From Egibacteraceae bacterium (GTDB taxonomy: Bacteria; Actinomycetota; Nitriliruptoria; Euzebyales; Egibacteraceae), in NCBI GenBank assembly GCA_030446745.1, contig JAUJMS010000002.1:62001-126000 (forward strand): a stretch of DNA of 64,000 nucleotides, read 5' to 3'. The position numbers and the translations under genes are program-made. Below the pieces are notes generated by a model. The model was given only the letters and a program-made list of their open reading frames with translations, was not told the DNA's origin and did no database searches. Positions 18,274 to 26,725 of this stretch are shown here, in pieces. Positions within the stretch are counted from its first letter, which is position 1. Each line of letters opens with the position of its first letter.

Positions 18274-19611
18274 CAGCGCAGCTCCTTCACGACCCGCGCG
18301 AGCGTGTCGGCCAGGCCTTCGACCTCGGCGGCGGTCCGCCGCTCGGTGACGGCGACCATGACGGCACCCGCCGCGACACCGTCGGGCACGACCGGCCCGA
18401 CGAGGTAGCCGGCGTCGTGGAGCGCGCGGCGACGGCGGCGGCGGGTCGGCGACGTCGAGCCGCAGCGCGAACTCCTTGAGGTACGGGCCCGAGACGGCCA
18501 GCTCGACGCCGTCGACCTCGGTCAGGCGCGCGGCGGCGTGGCGGGCGCGCGCCAGGCACGCCGTCGCGAGCTCGCGCAGCCCTGCGGCCCCAGCCACGTC
18601 AGGTACACCAGCGCGGCCAGCGCGCACAGCGTCTGGTTGGTGCAGATGTTCGACGTCGCCTTCTCGCGGCGGATGTCCTGCTCGGCGCGCGCGCGCAGCG
18701 TCGCTGACGTAGCCGCGGCTGCCGCGCGCGTCGACCGTCGCCCCGACGATGCGCCCCGGGATGCGGCGCACCTGGTCGGTGGCGCAGGCGAGGAAGCCGA
18801 AGCTCGGGCCCCCGTAGGTCAGTTCCTGCCCCAGCGGTTGGCCCTCGCCGACGACGAGGTCGGCGCCAAGGCTGCCCGGCGTCGCGATGAGCCCGACGGC
18901 GGTCGGCTCGAGCTTCACGATGAGCTTCGCGCCGGCGGCGTGCGCCGCGTCGGCGTGGGCGCGGACGTCCTCCACGACCCCGAGGGCGTTGGGCTGGGCG
19001 ACGACGACCGCGGCGACGTCACCCGCCACGTCGGCGACCGGCGTGCGCCCGTCGTCGCCGTAGGCGGTGACGCGGACGTCGCGACGGAGCGGGTGCCCGT
19101 AGGTCCGCACGACCTGGCGGGTGGGGGCGTCCAGCGCGCCGGACACGACGACGGCGTTGCGCCGCGTCGCCGCGCACGCCATCGACACCGCCTCCGCGAC
19201 GGCGCTGCCGCCGTCGTACAGGCTGGCGTTGGACACCGGCAGGCCGGTCAGCTCGCTGATGGCGGTCTGGTACTCGAACAGCGCCTGGAGCATCCCCTGG
19301 CTGACCTCGGGCTGGTACGGCGTGTACGCGGTCAGCAGCTCGCCGCGCGCGGTGATCGCCCCGACGACCGCCGGCACGTAGTGGTCGTAGGCGCCGCCGC
19401 CGGCGAAGCACACCGCCGCGGTGTCGTTGGCGGCGGCACGCGCGGTCAGTGCGGTGAGCACCTCGTCCTCGCTGCGCCCGTCGGGCAGGTCGAGGTGGCG
19501 CTGGGCGAGCAGCTTGGGCGGGATGTGGGCGAACAGCTCGTCGAGGTCGCGCCGCCCGACCGCGGCGAGCATCGCGATCAGGTCCTCGGGGGTGTGGGGG
19601 GCGAAGTCCAC
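18273..19611 (-). CDS. gcvPA: Glycine dehydrogenase (decarboxylating) subunit 1, frameshifted
   Basis: The N-terminal 310 residues are intact: [46 protein letters not shown] and [15 protein letters not shown] are strong GcvPA blocks. Frame breaks occur at about 18695 (a CGCGCG run), 18585 and 18428. The middle part is recovered in another frame as [20 protein letters not shown], and the C-terminus as [20 protein letters not shown], ending VVKELR at 18273. With GcvPB it makes the two-subunit P-protein typical of many bacteria. All three breaks lie in GC-repeat runs, favouring sequence error over true loss. Confidence 0.88.
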
Positions 19612-19694
19612 GCGGCACTCCTGTGACGGCGACGCGACGTCACGAGACGCCGCGCGACGGCGAGTCTAAGCCGCCCGGCGTCGTGCCCGTGCCG

Positions 19695-20225
19695 TCAGCG
19701 GGCGTCGGCGATGGCGGGCGGCTCGGCGTCCGTCGCGTCGCTCAGCACCGTCGCCGCGCGTTCGGCGGGCAGCCGGGTGATCTCGGCCTCGATGGCGGCG
19801 TAGACCGGGTCGAGCGCGATGGCGAACACCCCCTGGCCGCTGGCGAGCAGGTCGATGATCGCGCGCTCGTCGTCCAGGGCGTAGACCGTCTTGCCGTCGG
19901 ACGCCAGCGTGAGGTTGCGCACCGACAGCTTGCGTTCGCGCATGAACTCCATCGCCGTGCGGATGCGCTGCAAGCTCACGCCCGCGTCGATGAGCCGCTT
20001 GATGACTTTCAGCTGAACGATGTCGTCGAAGGCGTACAGCCGCTGTGAGCCCGAGCCGTCCGCGTCGCGCACCGACGGCGTGACGAGGTTGGTTGTCGTC
20101 CAGTAGTCCAGCTGGCGGTAGCTGATCCCCACGATCTTGCACACCGCCGGGCCGCGGTAACCCGTGGGGCCGTCCTCCAGACCTGGCAGCGGGATGTCGC
20201 GCAGGTAGCGGTTCTCACGTCCCAC
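19695..20225 (-). CDS. MerR-family regulator (Rv1830-like)
   Basis: I chose the GTG at 20225 because GAGG lies 7 nt upstream; a GTG at 20240 is also open. The MerR helix-turn-helix is YRGPAVCKIVGISYRQLDYW followed by a C-terminal regulatory region (LASDGKTVYALDDERAIIDL). It matches the second MerR gene of the conserved actinobacterial gcvH-garA-MerR-nuclease-MerR cluster (Rv1830 in M. tuberculosis, reported to affect growth and drug resilience). No metal-binding cysteine cluster is visible, so it is not a classical metal sensor. Between it and gcvPA is an 83-bp spacer with no evident riboswitch. Confidence 0.85.
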   Translation of the reverse strand: MGRENRYLRDIPLPGLEDGPTGYRGPAVCKIVGISYRQLDYWTTTNLVTPSVRDADGSGSQRLYAFDDIVQLKVIKRLIDAGVSLQRIRTAMEFMRERKLSVRNLTLASDGKTVYALDDERAIIDLLASGQGVFAIALDPVYAAIEAEITRLPAERAATVLSDATDAEPPAIADAR

Positions 20226-20348
20226 GTGTCGGCCTCTCACGAGCGTCCCAGCGCCGTAATTCCCGGCGCGTGAGAACGCTACGACGGTGAGGCCGGCGGG
20301 TCAAGTCATCCACACCCGGTGCACAGGCTGTGCACAGGCGGCGGCGCG

Positions 20349-20822
20349 CTACTCGCGAAAGTCCTCCGGGGTCACCTGTTCGAGGAACTGCTTGAACTGG
20401 GTGACCTCCTCCTCGTCGTCGTCCTCGATCTCGATGCCGGCCTCGTCGAGCACGCCCTCGGCGGCGAAGATCGGGACGGTCGCGCGCACGGCGAGCGCGA
20501 TCGCGTCGGACGGCCGCGACGACACCACGACGGCGTTGCCGTCCTGGGTCATCTGAATCTCGGCGTAGAAGGTCCGGTCGCGCAGCTCGGTCACGACGAT
20601 GCGGTCGACCGACACGTCGAGGCTGCCGAGCAGGTCACGCATGAGGTCGTGGGTCATCGGGCGGGGCGTCGCGGCGCCCTGGAGGGCGAACGCGATCGAG
20701 GTCGCCTCCACGGCACCGATCCAGATCGGCAGGAAGCGCTCCCCGGTGCGCTCCTTGAGCAAGACGATCGGCTGGTTGTGCGGCAGCTCGACGCGCACAC
20801 CGACCAGCTCCAGCTCGATCAC
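20349..20822 (-). CDS. Bifunctional nuclease family protein (DUF151)
   Basis: The protein has 157 residues from GTG 20822, which is preceded by GAGGAG. The sequence shows NQPIVLLKERTGERFLPIWI and GAVEATSIAFALQG, then the conserved SSRPSDAIALAVRATVPIFA. The C-terminus is very acidic (IEIEDDDEEEVTQFKQF). The family has reported RNase/DNase activity in some members, but the residues needed are not settled. It occupies the Rv1829 position in the conserved cluster. Confidence 0.88.
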   Translation of the reverse strand: MIELELVGVRVELPHNQPIVLLKERTGERFLPIWIGAVEATSIAFALQGAATPRPMTHDLMRDLLGSLDVSVDRIVVTELRDRTFYAEIQMTQDGNAVVVSSRPSDAIALAVRATVPIFAAEGVLDEAGIEIEDDDEEEVTQFKQFLEQVTPEDFRE

Positions 20823-20873
20823 GGCCGACTCCTCGGGTCCAGCGGCGTCGCCGTCAGTCTATCGCCCGAGGGG

Positions 20874-22073
20874 TCACGCGGGCCGGTCGACCGGCTGCAA
20901 CCGGACGAATGCGCGCAGCGCCTCTTGCACCGCGCCACCGACCGTCGCCGCCGGCGGCGCAGGCGCCGGCGCGGGGACCGGCGCCGCGGCGCGCAGCGGC
21001 GCCGTCACGCTCACCGTCCCGTCGATGATCAGCTCGGCGCGACCGACCACCTGCCCTGCGCTGACGGGGCGGTCGACGTCGGGACGCACCACCGTGCGCC
21101 AGACGACGTCGCGCCCCGTCGCGACGGTGCGCCGCAGCCCGCGGCCGGCAGTCACGGCGACCGCCGCGTCCGCCCAGCGGTAGCGTGTCACGGTGCGACC
21201 GCGGCGGACCGGCTCGACGCGGCGGAACGCCTCGTACCCGTAGTCGAGCAGCGCGGCGCTGTCGCGGAAGCTCGCCTGCGAGTCGAGCACGACGGTGATC
21301 AGGCGCCGCCCGTCGCGGGCGGCGCTGGCGACCAGGCACAGCCCGGCGAGGTTGGTGTAGCCGGTCTTGACGCCGGTCGCGCCGGGATAGCGCCCGAGCA
21401 GCTCGTTGCGGCTGACCAGCGTGCCGAGACCCGGAAGGTCGAGCCGGGCGGCGCCGGCCCACGTCGCGAAGTCGTCGTCGCGCAGCGCGACCTCGGCGAG
21501 CCGGGCGAGGTCACGCGGGCTCGCGTGGTGGTCGGGGTCGTCGGTCAGCCCGGTCGCGTTGAGGAAGCGCGTGTCGTCGAGCCCGAGCTTCACGGCGCGC
21601 GCGTTCATCGCCTTGACGAACGCCGCCTCGCTGCCGGCGACGTGCTCCGCCACGGCGACGGCGGCGTCGTTGCCGCTGCGCAGGATCAACCCGGCGAGCA
21701 GGCTGCGCATGGCGATGCGCTGACCGGCCCGCAGGCCGAGCGTCGCCGCGCCCGGGCTCGCGCCGACCGCGACGGCTTCCGGCGACACGGTCACGGTGTC
21801 GTCGACGGTGCCGGCCTCGAGCGCCAGCAGCACGGTCATGATCTTCGTCGTCGACGCCATCCGGCGCGGCACCGTCGCCGCGCTGCCGTAGAGCACCCGG
21901 TCGTCGGCGGGGTCCCACAGCACCGCGCCTTCGGCGGTGACCGCCGGCGGGACCGGCCGCGCGGCGACAGCCGGCGGATCACGCGGCGCGGCGCCGGCCG
22001 GCGCGCCGGCGAGCAGCGCGATGGTGGCCACCGCGGCGGGCAGCCGCCAGCGGTACGCGCGTCGCCTCGTCAC
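20874..22073 (-). CDS. D-alanyl-D-alanine carboxypeptidase (DacA/PBP5-like, S11)
   Basis: GTG 22073 overlaps the upstream ftsR stop (GTGA). A signal peptide precedes the S11 domain. The active-site triad is MASTTKIMTVLLALE (SxxK), LRSGNDAAVA (SxN) and GVKTGYTN (KTG). A C-terminal beta domain and an Ala/Pro-rich region end the 399-residue protein. It trims the terminal D-Ala from peptidoglycan stem peptides outside the membrane. Its placement between the two MerR-cluster genes is unlike the mycobacterial order and links wall maturation to the ftsR regulator. The terminal helix is not clearly amphipathic. Confidence 0.9.
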   Translation of the reverse strand: MTRRRAYRWRLPAAVATIALLAGAPAGAAPRDPPAVAARPVPPAVTAEGAVLWDPADDRVLYGSAATVPRRMASTTKIMTVLLALEAGTVDDTVTVSPEAVAVGASPGAATLGLRAGQRIAMRSLLAGLILRSGNDAAVAVAEHVAGSEAAFVKAMNARAVKLGLDDTRFLNATGLTDDPDHHASPRDLARLAEVALRDDDFATWAGAARLDLPGLGTLVSRNELLGRYPGATGVKTGYTNLAGLCLVASAARDGRRLITVVLDSQASFRDSAALLDYGYEAFRRVEPVRRGRTVTRYRWADAAVAVTAGRGLRRTVATGRDVVWRTVVRPDVDRPVSAGQVVGRAELIIDGTVSVTAPLRAAAPVPAPAPAPPAATVGGAVQEALRAFVRLQPVDRPA

Positions 22074-22842
22074 GCGCCGTGGACGTAGCCGCGCAACGCC
22101 CGCGCGAGCAGCGACCGCTTCAACCGCCCCGTCAGCGCCCCGAGCTTGTCGAGCTGGCGGGTCGCCTGGCGGCGTGCCTCGGGGTTGCGCTGTCGCAGCA
22201 GCGGCGTCACGAGCTGCTCGAACAGGGCGAGCTCGCGCTCCACGAACTGGCGGTACATCCGCAGATGGCGCGCCTCGAGCCCGAGTCGCAGCAGGTCGTG
22301 GGCGGCACGCGCGGCGAGCAGGTCGTCGGCGTCGAACGGCGCCCCGTCGTCGCCGCGTTCGCCGATGATCCCGTACTCGCGCAGCGCGCGCACCTCCGCG
22401 GGTTCCAGTCCCGTGGCTTCGCACAGCTCGCGCAGGGTGAGGGTCACGGCCTGCGGGGGGTCCAGCAGCGACCGCTCCTCGCCGGCGGTCGCGGCCTCCA
22501 ACGCCGCGGCGATGTCGGCTGGACGCATGGGGGCGGGCCGCTCGCCGTCGCCGGCCGGCGCACCTGCCCCGGGGGGCGCGGCGCGGGACGGGTCGCCGGC
22601 GTCGAGGCGCTCGAGCTGCTCGCGGATGACCTTCAGCGGCAGGTAGTGGTCGCGCTGTGCGGTGAGGATGAACCGAGCCGGTCGACGTCGTCCTCGGTGA
22701 ACTTGCGGTAGCCGGACTCGGTGCGGTCTGGGTAGATCAGGCCCTCACTCTCCAGGAACCGGATCTTGGAGATCGTGATGTCCTCGAACTCCTCTTTGAG
22801 CTGGTTGAGGACTTCCCCGATGGTGAAGCCGTCGACGGGCAT
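22070..22842 (-). CDS. MerR-family regulator FtsR-like (frameshifted)
   Basis: The N-terminal HTH is FTIGEVLNQLKEEFEDITIS, then KIRFLESEGLIYPDRTESG and YRKFTEDDVDRL. The frame breaks at about 22678, where one C is missing in CTC(C)GGTTC, and continues as FILTAQRDHYLPLKVIREQL. It then reads DLLRLGLEARHLRMYRQFVE and on to the stop at 22070. The composite is about 257 residues, the normal size of actinobacterial FtsR (Rv1828) proteins, which control ftsZ expression in corynebacteria. It sits directly downstream of garA as in other actinobacteria, and its stop overlaps the carboxypeptidase start. Confidence 0.85.
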
Positions 22843-22850
22843 GACGCCGC

Positions 22851-23327
22851 TCAGCGCACCGGTTCGGCGACGAACGCGACGAGCTTGAACTTGCCGATCT
22901 GGACCTCGTCGCCGGTCTCGAGCAGCTGGTCGTCGGCACGGTTCCCGTTGACGTAGGTGCCGTTGAGGCTGCCGACGTCGTGGACCCAGAACCGCTGCGA
23001 GTCGCGGCGAAACTCGGCGTGGCGGCGCGACACGGTGATGTCGTCGAGGAAGATGTCGCTGTCGGGGTGTCGCCCCACGGTCACGACGTCGCGGTCCAGC
23101 AGGAAGCGGGCACCGCGGTTGGGCCCGCGGACTCCGACGAGCAGCGCCGTGCCGGTCTCCAGGTCGCCCGTGTCGATCGCCGCGTCGGCTGCGTCGAGCT
23201 GCTCGGCGGGGTCGTCCACACGCAGCGCCCCGGTGGTGGTGTCGCCGAGTTCACCCAGCGGCCGCCCGCAGTTGCCGCAGAAGTTCGCACCGGGCGCGTT
23301 CTCGTGGCCGCAGTGCGTGCAGTACAC
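22851..23327 (-). CDS. garA: FHA-domain protein GarA-like with N-terminal zinc ribbon
   Basis: GTG 23327 follows GAGGGG with a 6-nt spacer. The 158-residue protein starts with a zinc ribbon (YCTHCGHENAPGANFCGNCG). An acidic linker precedes the FHA domain: GARFLLDRDVVTVGRHPDSD, VSRRHAEFRR and VGSLNGTYVNG hold the phosphothreonine-binding Arg, Ser, His and Asn residues. GarA (OdhI) inhibits 2-oxoglutarate dehydrogenase and is switched by Ser/Thr kinases. In mycobacterial GarA the N-terminus carries the ETTS phosphosite. Here DTTTG (Thr cluster) could serve, but the zinc ribbon is a departure, so the same regulatory role is likely but not proven. Confidence 0.82.
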   Translation of the reverse strand: MYCTHCGHENAPGANFCGNCGRPLGELGDTTTGALRVDDPAEQLDAADAAIDTGDLETGTALLVGVRGPNRGARFLLDRDVVTVGRHPDSDIFLDDITVSRRHAEFRRDSQRFWVHDVGSLNGTYVNGNRADDQLLETGDEVQIGKFKLVAFVAEPVR

Positions 23328-23344
23328 CGGATTCCCCTCGGCGC

Positions 23345-23728
23345 TCAGGAGCTTGCCGCCGTCAGCTGCTCGTAGGCGTCGGCGGACAGCAGCGCCTCGG
23401 CGGCGGCGGGGTCCTCGGCCTCGATGACGACCATCCAGCCCTCGCCGTAGGGGTCGGAGTTGACCAGCTCCGGCTGGGACTCCAGCGACTCGTTGCGCTC
23501 CACGATCGTGCCGGTCAGCGGGGCGTAGAGGTCCGACACGCTCTTGGTGGACTCGACCTCCCCGAACGGCTGGCCCTGCTCGACACGCGTGCCGGTGGCC
23601 GGCAGGTCGACGTAGACGACGTCGCCGAGCGCGTCCTGCGCGTAGTGGGTGATGCCCACCGTGACGCGGGCGCCCTCGGGCTTGGCCCACTCGTGATCCT
23701 CGGTGTACCTGCGGTCGGACGGGTTCAC
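23345..23728 (-). CDS. gcvH: Glycine cleavage system H protein
   Basis: The protein has 127 residues. The lipoyl-attachment site is in GEVESTKSVSDLYAP, with the modified Lys at residue 62. YTEDHEWAKPEGARVTVGIT and LVNSDPYGEGWMVVIEAED are family hallmarks. It shuttles the aminomethyl group from P-protein to T-protein. The gene precedes garA, as in mycobacteria. Its distance from gcvPA/gcvPB on the same strand, with regulators between, is the conserved actinobacterial arrangement. Confidence 0.96.
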   Translation of the reverse strand: MNPSDRRYTEDHEWAKPEGARVTVGITHYAQDALGDVVYVDLPATGTRVEQGQPFGEVESTKSVSDLYAPLTGTIVERNESLESQPELVNSDPYGEGWMVVIEAEDPAAAEALLSADAYEQLTAASS

Positions 23729-23799
23729 CAGGCGCTCCTTGCGCGTTCGGCTCGACGCGCGCGGATGCTACCCGCTGCGCCCCTGGTGGGGGCGGAGAC

Positions 23800-24585
23800 T
23801 CAGCCGCGCTCGGGAGGCAGGGGCTCGCCGAAGACGAACGGCACGGGCTCCGCCCGCGCCGGCACGCTCAGCTGCGCGAGCGGCTCCACCGTCGCGGTGA
23901 CCTCCGCGCGCGACTCGAGGGCGTCGACTGCGCCGCCCGGGATGGCGAGCGCCTCGGCGATCGTATCGGCGGGGCCGACGGCGACGACGACGAGCGGCGG
24001 CTCGAGCGGTTGGCCGTCAAGGACGAGTCGGCCGTTGCGCGTCACGAACGCCGACGACGCGACGAGCCGCACGTCGTTGACGGCGATGGCCTCCGCCCCG
24101 GCGTCGCGCAGCTCCTGCACCGTGTCGACGAGCAACTCCTGGGTGACCTGTCCGCCCGGGTCCTGGATCGTCAGGCGCACCCCCTCCCCCTCGACCTCGG
24201 CCGTGCCGGCGAGGATGCGCAGCTCGTCGAGCCGGCGCTCCAGGCTCTGCAAGGCGAGCTCCTCGGTCTCGGCCGAGTTGGCGAAGGCGAGCAGGGTCAG
24301 GCGCAGGTCGGTGATCTCCTCCTGGAGCCGGTCGGACTGGGTCGTCAGGTCGGCGAGGATCTGGGCGAGGTCCTCCTCGCGCTCGATGTCGAGGCGCTCG
24401 CCGAGCCCCTCGGTCGCGCGCAGCTGCACGACGAGCAGGAACCCCAACAGCGCGCACGCCAGTGCGGTCAGCACGCGCAGCGTCGCGCCGCGCCCCGGCA
24501 ACCCCGCACCGGCGGGCGGCGGCGCGGCCGGCGTCGCCGCGGCCTCGGCTGCCGGCGACGGTCGCGGTTCGAGGGCCCGGCTCAT
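23800..24585 (-). CDS. DUF881 membrane-anchored protein
   Basis: The product has 261 residues. A Pro/Ala-rich cytoplasmic N-terminus precedes one membrane helix (TLRVLTALACALLGFLLVVQ). A coiled-coil (residues about 70-115, LTTQSDRLQEEITDLRLTLL) and the DUF881 domain (GVRLTIQDPGG, DAGAEAIAVNDVRLVASSAF) follow. DUF881 proteins flank pgsA/gcvH in actinobacteria and resemble septum-associated proteins, with function unknown. The ATG overlaps the stop of the small DUF1290 gene (ATGA). Confidence 0.88.
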   Translation of the reverse strand: MSRALEPRPSPAAEAAATPAAPPPAGAGLPGRGATLRVLTALACALLGFLLVVQLRATEGLGERLDIEREEDLAQILADLTTQSDRLQEEITDLRLTLLAFANSAETEELALQSLERRLDELRILAGTAEVEGEGVRLTIQDPGGQVTQELLVDTVQELRDAGAEAIAVNDVRLVASSAFVTRNGRLVLDGQPLEPPLVVVAVGPADTIAEALAIPGGAVDALESRAEVTATVEPLAQLSVPARAEPVPFVFGEPLPPERG

Positions 24586-24914
24586 GCGTGGAACAGCCGC
24601 CGGCGGACGGCCGCGAGGTTCTGGAAGATCCGCACGCCGAACACGACGATCACGGCGGTCTCGAGCGCGTCGCCGACGTTGAGCTGGTTGCCCAGGTAGA
24701 CGAGGAAGACGGCGAGCACGATGTTGGACAGAAACGAGATGAGGAACACGCGGTCGCTGAAGACGCCGTCCAGGCGCGCCCGCACGCCGCCGAACAGCGC
24801 GTCGAGCGCGGCGACGACCGCCACCGGCAGGTACGGCGCCAACGGCAACGGCACCGTCGGCTGGACCAGCAGCCCGAGCACCGCGCCCACGAGCAACGCG
24901 AGGAGCGCGATCAC
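24582..24914 (-). CDS. sbp: Small basic protein, DUF1290 family
   Basis: GTG 24914 overlaps the preceding stop by 4 bp. The 110-residue protein has three hydrophobic segments: VIALLALLVGAVLGLLVQPT, LPVAVVAALDALFGG and ISFLSNIVLAVFLVYLGN. ALDALFGGVRARLDGVFSDR and VFGVRIFQNLA are conserved in DUF1290/Sbp proteins, which in Bacillus lie near division genes. It sits between two DUF881 genes in the standard actinobacterial order. Function is unproven; a role in membrane or division organisation is inferred from context. Confidence 0.88.
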   Translation of the reverse strand: MIALLALLVGAVLGLLVQPTVPLPLAPYLPVAVVAALDALFGGVRARLDGVFSDRVFLISFLSNIVLAVFLVYLGNQLNVGDALETAVIVVFGVRIFQNLAAVRRRLFHA

Positions 24915-25723
24915 CGCCGTCCTCGCCTCGTCTTGCGACCGACGTCGGTGGCGGTGTCGACACGCACCGACCCCGCGTACGCCGGGAGCACGAGCGGGTC
25001 TACCGCATCGACGGAGAAGCCGAGTCCGTAGACGTCGCGCCACACCGCGAAGTCGCGGGCGATCTGGGTGTTGCCGAAGCGCGCGGTCAGCGCCTGCGGG
25101 TCACCCACGGCCTCCACGACGTACGGCGGCGTGAGGACCCGGTAGTTGACGAGGATCGACGTCCCGGCGCTGCGGATCGCCGTCGTGGCGATGACCCGCT
25201 CGCCGTTGATCGCGACGCCCTCCGCTCCCAGGCCCCACAGCGTGTTGACCGCCAGCTGGAGGTCCACGTCTTGGATGCGGCAGTCCTCCTCGCGCCCGGT
25301 GGGGCAGGCCGTCTCCGCGTCGCCGAACGTCACCCGCACGCCGGGGCCGCGCAGCGCCGTCAGGCCGGTCGCCGCCTCGACCTTGGCCAGACGGGCGTTG
25401 AGCGCCGGCGCGCCCGCGGCGGCGGCGTTCTCGGCCCGCGTGACCTTCCCGCGCAACTCCTCGAGCTGCGCACTCAGGGCGGCGGCGCGGTCCTGGCGCG
25501 CGTCGACCAGCGCGATGAGCTGCGCCTTGCGGGCGGTCTGGGCGCGGGCGGCCTCCCGCCCCGCCGTCAAGCCGGCGGCGAGGAGGAACCCGACGAGCAG
25601 CGCGCCGGCGACGGTGGCCAGACGCACTGCACCCGACGGCCACGGCTGGCGCGACGGCGCCGGCGGGGGCGGCGTGTAGTCCGACTCCATGCGCAGCCCG
25701 AGCGCCTCGCCGAGCTCCGTCAC
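24911..25723 (-). CDS. DUF881 membrane-anchored protein (second copy)
   Basis: GTG 25723 overlaps the pgsA stop (GTGA) and gives 270 residues. After a Pro-rich cytoplasmic segment there is one membrane helix (LATVAGALLVGFLLAAGL). An extracytoplasmic coiled-coil and the DUF881 domain (GPGVRVTFGDAE, LQLAVNTLWGLGAEGVAING and YVVEAVGDPQAL) follow. It carries two cysteines (CPTGREEDC) absent from the other DUF881 copy, possibly a disulfide. It is a paralogue of the protein at 23800-24585, separated by the DUF1290 gene, as at Rv1823/Rv1825. Confidence 0.88.
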   Translation of the reverse strand: MTELGEALGLRMESDYTPPPPAPSRQPWPSGAVRLATVAGALLVGFLLAAGLTAGREAARAQTARKAQLIALVDARQDRAAALSAQLEELRGKVTRAENAAAAGAPALNARLAKVEAATGLTALRGPGVRVTFGDAETACPTGREEDCRIQDVDLQLAVNTLWGLGAEGVAINGERVIATTAIRSAGTSILVNYRVLTPPYVVEAVGDPQALTARFGNTQIARDFAVWRDVYGLGFSVDAVDPLVLPAYAGSVRVDTATDVGRKTRRGRR

Positions 25724-26349
25724 GGGGAGCCCCCAGCCGCGAGCGCCGCCTGGCGCATGCGGATCGCTACGCGCGCCGCGCGCCAGTACCGCCACCCCGC
25801 GACGTAGTACGCGACGATGCCGACGACGGCGAAGCCGTACGCGAGGCCGAGAAACAGGTCGGCGCCGGACCAGTCCATCCGCCCGAGCAGGAATCCGGGA
25901 ACGCCGATGAGCAGGTTGGCGGTGGCGAACTTGCCGAGCCGGCTGACCGGGATGTTGGGGTTGCCGCGGAACATCACCAGCGCGGCCACGAGCAGCAGGG
26001 CGTCGCGGGCGACCACCGCCACGACCACCCAGACGGGAATGAAGCCGACGACCAGCAGGGTCAACGCCGCGGTGGCCAGCATCGCCCGGTCGATCAGCGG
26101 GTCCAGCGCCTTGCCGATCTTGGTGACCTGGTCGAAGCGGCGGGCGACGTAGCCGTCGACCCAGTCGGTGCTCCCCACGACCACAAGCACGAGAAAGGCC
26201 ATGCCGTAGGCGCCGACCCCGAGGGTGAGCCACACGAACAGCGGCAGCCCGAGCAGCCGCACGGCGGTGATCGCGTTGGCGGCGGTCACCACCCGGTCGT
26301 GCACGGTCGCGGCGACGTCGGAGCGCGCCCCCGCGTCGAACAGGCCCAC
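25720..26349 (-). CDS. pgsA: CDP-alcohol phosphatidyltransferase
   Basis: The GTG at 26349 is preferred because AGGAGG lies just before it; ATG 26364 is an alternative. The 209-residue protein has about five or six membrane helices and the complete CDP-OH-P signature in STDWVDGYVARRFDQVTK followed by IGKALDPLIDR, with all metal and substrate aspartates. It probably makes phosphatidylglycerophosphate from CDP-diacylglycerol; actinobacterial relatives can instead use other alcohol acceptors. It is the first gene of the DUF881/Sbp operon. The spacer to the tRNA-Pro gene on the other strand is under 90 bp. Confidence 0.88.
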   Translation of the reverse strand: MGLFDAGARSDVAATVHDRVVTAANAITAVRLLGLPLFVWLTLGVGAYGMAFLVLVVVGSTDWVDGYVARRFDQVTKIGKALDPLIDRAMLATAALTLLVVGFIPVWVVVAVVARDALLLVAALVMFRGNPNIPVSRLGKFATANLLIGVPGFLLGRMDWSGADLFLGLAYGFAVVGIVAYYVAGWRYWRAARVAIRMRQAALAAGGSP

Positions 26350-26435
26350 GGCCCCTCCTCGCATGGAACGCCATCCAGCGTATCGCCCGGCCGGCGTTGG
26401 CCGAGGTGGCGGGGCGGCGTTACGCTGCGCCGCGA

Positions 26436-26511
26436 CGGGATGTGGCCCAGCTTGGTCCAGGGCGCCGGTCTGGGGGACCGGAGATCCGGGGTTCAAATCC
26501 CCGCATCCCGA
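26436..26511 (+). tRNA. tRNA-Pro (anticodon GGG)
   Basis: The acceptor stem CGGGATG pairs with CATCCCG. The anticodon stem CCGGT/ACCGG encloses the loop CTGGGGG with anticodon GGG. The T-arm CGGGG-TTCAAAT-CCCCG is canonical. The CCA end is not encoded (A is followed by CTC). A 12-bp hairpin follows. The last 12 nt and the flank are duplicated at 30070. Confidence 0.93.
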
Positions 26512-26601
26512 CTCGAACGGGGCGCCCGTTCCGGCGTCCGATGCCGAGTTTCCGCCGGCGCAGGCGGAAACTCGACGTCAAACGGCCACCGATGCGTGCC
26601 C
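26499..26601 (+). repeat. Direct repeat copy 1, starting in the tRNA-Pro 3' end
   Basis: 103 bp, beginning with CCCCGCATCCCGACTCGAAC, which is the tRNA-Pro 3' end and its flank. It matches 30070-30172 over equal length with about 12 differences by eye. Together the copies bracket the two LVIVD genes like attL/attR, or mark a segmental duplication. Confidence 0.75.
26545..26574 (+). terminator. Hairpin downstream of tRNA-Pro
   Basis: The arms CGAGTTTCCGCC and GGCGGAAACTCG pair perfectly over 12 bp around a 6-nt loop. It lies 33 bp after the tRNA and inside repeat copy 1. In copy 2 one arm has diverged. There is no T tract, so termination is likely but not certain. Confidence 0.6.
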
Positions 26602-26698
26602 ACCACGGCGCGCGGGCGCACGGCACGGCACTGCGGCTGGCGACGGCCAGACGAGACGGTAGTCAGCGATACGCAACCGCATGTCTGACCCCGTGCGT

Positions 26699-26725
26699 GC
26701 AGGTTCGAATCCTGCCGCGGGCACC
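26699..26725 (+). other. tRNA 3'-half fragment (T-arm plus acceptor strand)
   Basis: GCAGG-TTCGAAT-CCTGC forms an ideal T-arm, followed by the 7-nt acceptor strand CGCGGGC, then A and CC. It resembles actinobacterial tRNA-Arg 3' ends. No matching 5' strand GCCCGCG or anticodon arm is found in the preceding 110 bp, so this is a remnant or an attachment site, not a working tRNA. Confidence 0.6.

Noticed and set aside
17248-19611. A single 787-residue frame that seems to fuse GcvPA and GcvPB
   Set aside because: It reads through out-of-frame GcvPA sequence (about 18695 to 18300) only because indels put both ends in one frame. Two overlapping genes with TGATG coupling explain it better.
19612-19694. 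Glycine riboswitch before gcvPA
   Set aside because: The 83-bp spacer is too short and lacks the conserved riboswitch core.
26599-26723. A complete tRNA ending at 26723
   Set aside because: I looked for GCCCGCG or any 7-nt complement of CGCGGGC and for an anticodon arm over about 110 bp upstream, including long-arm types, and found none.
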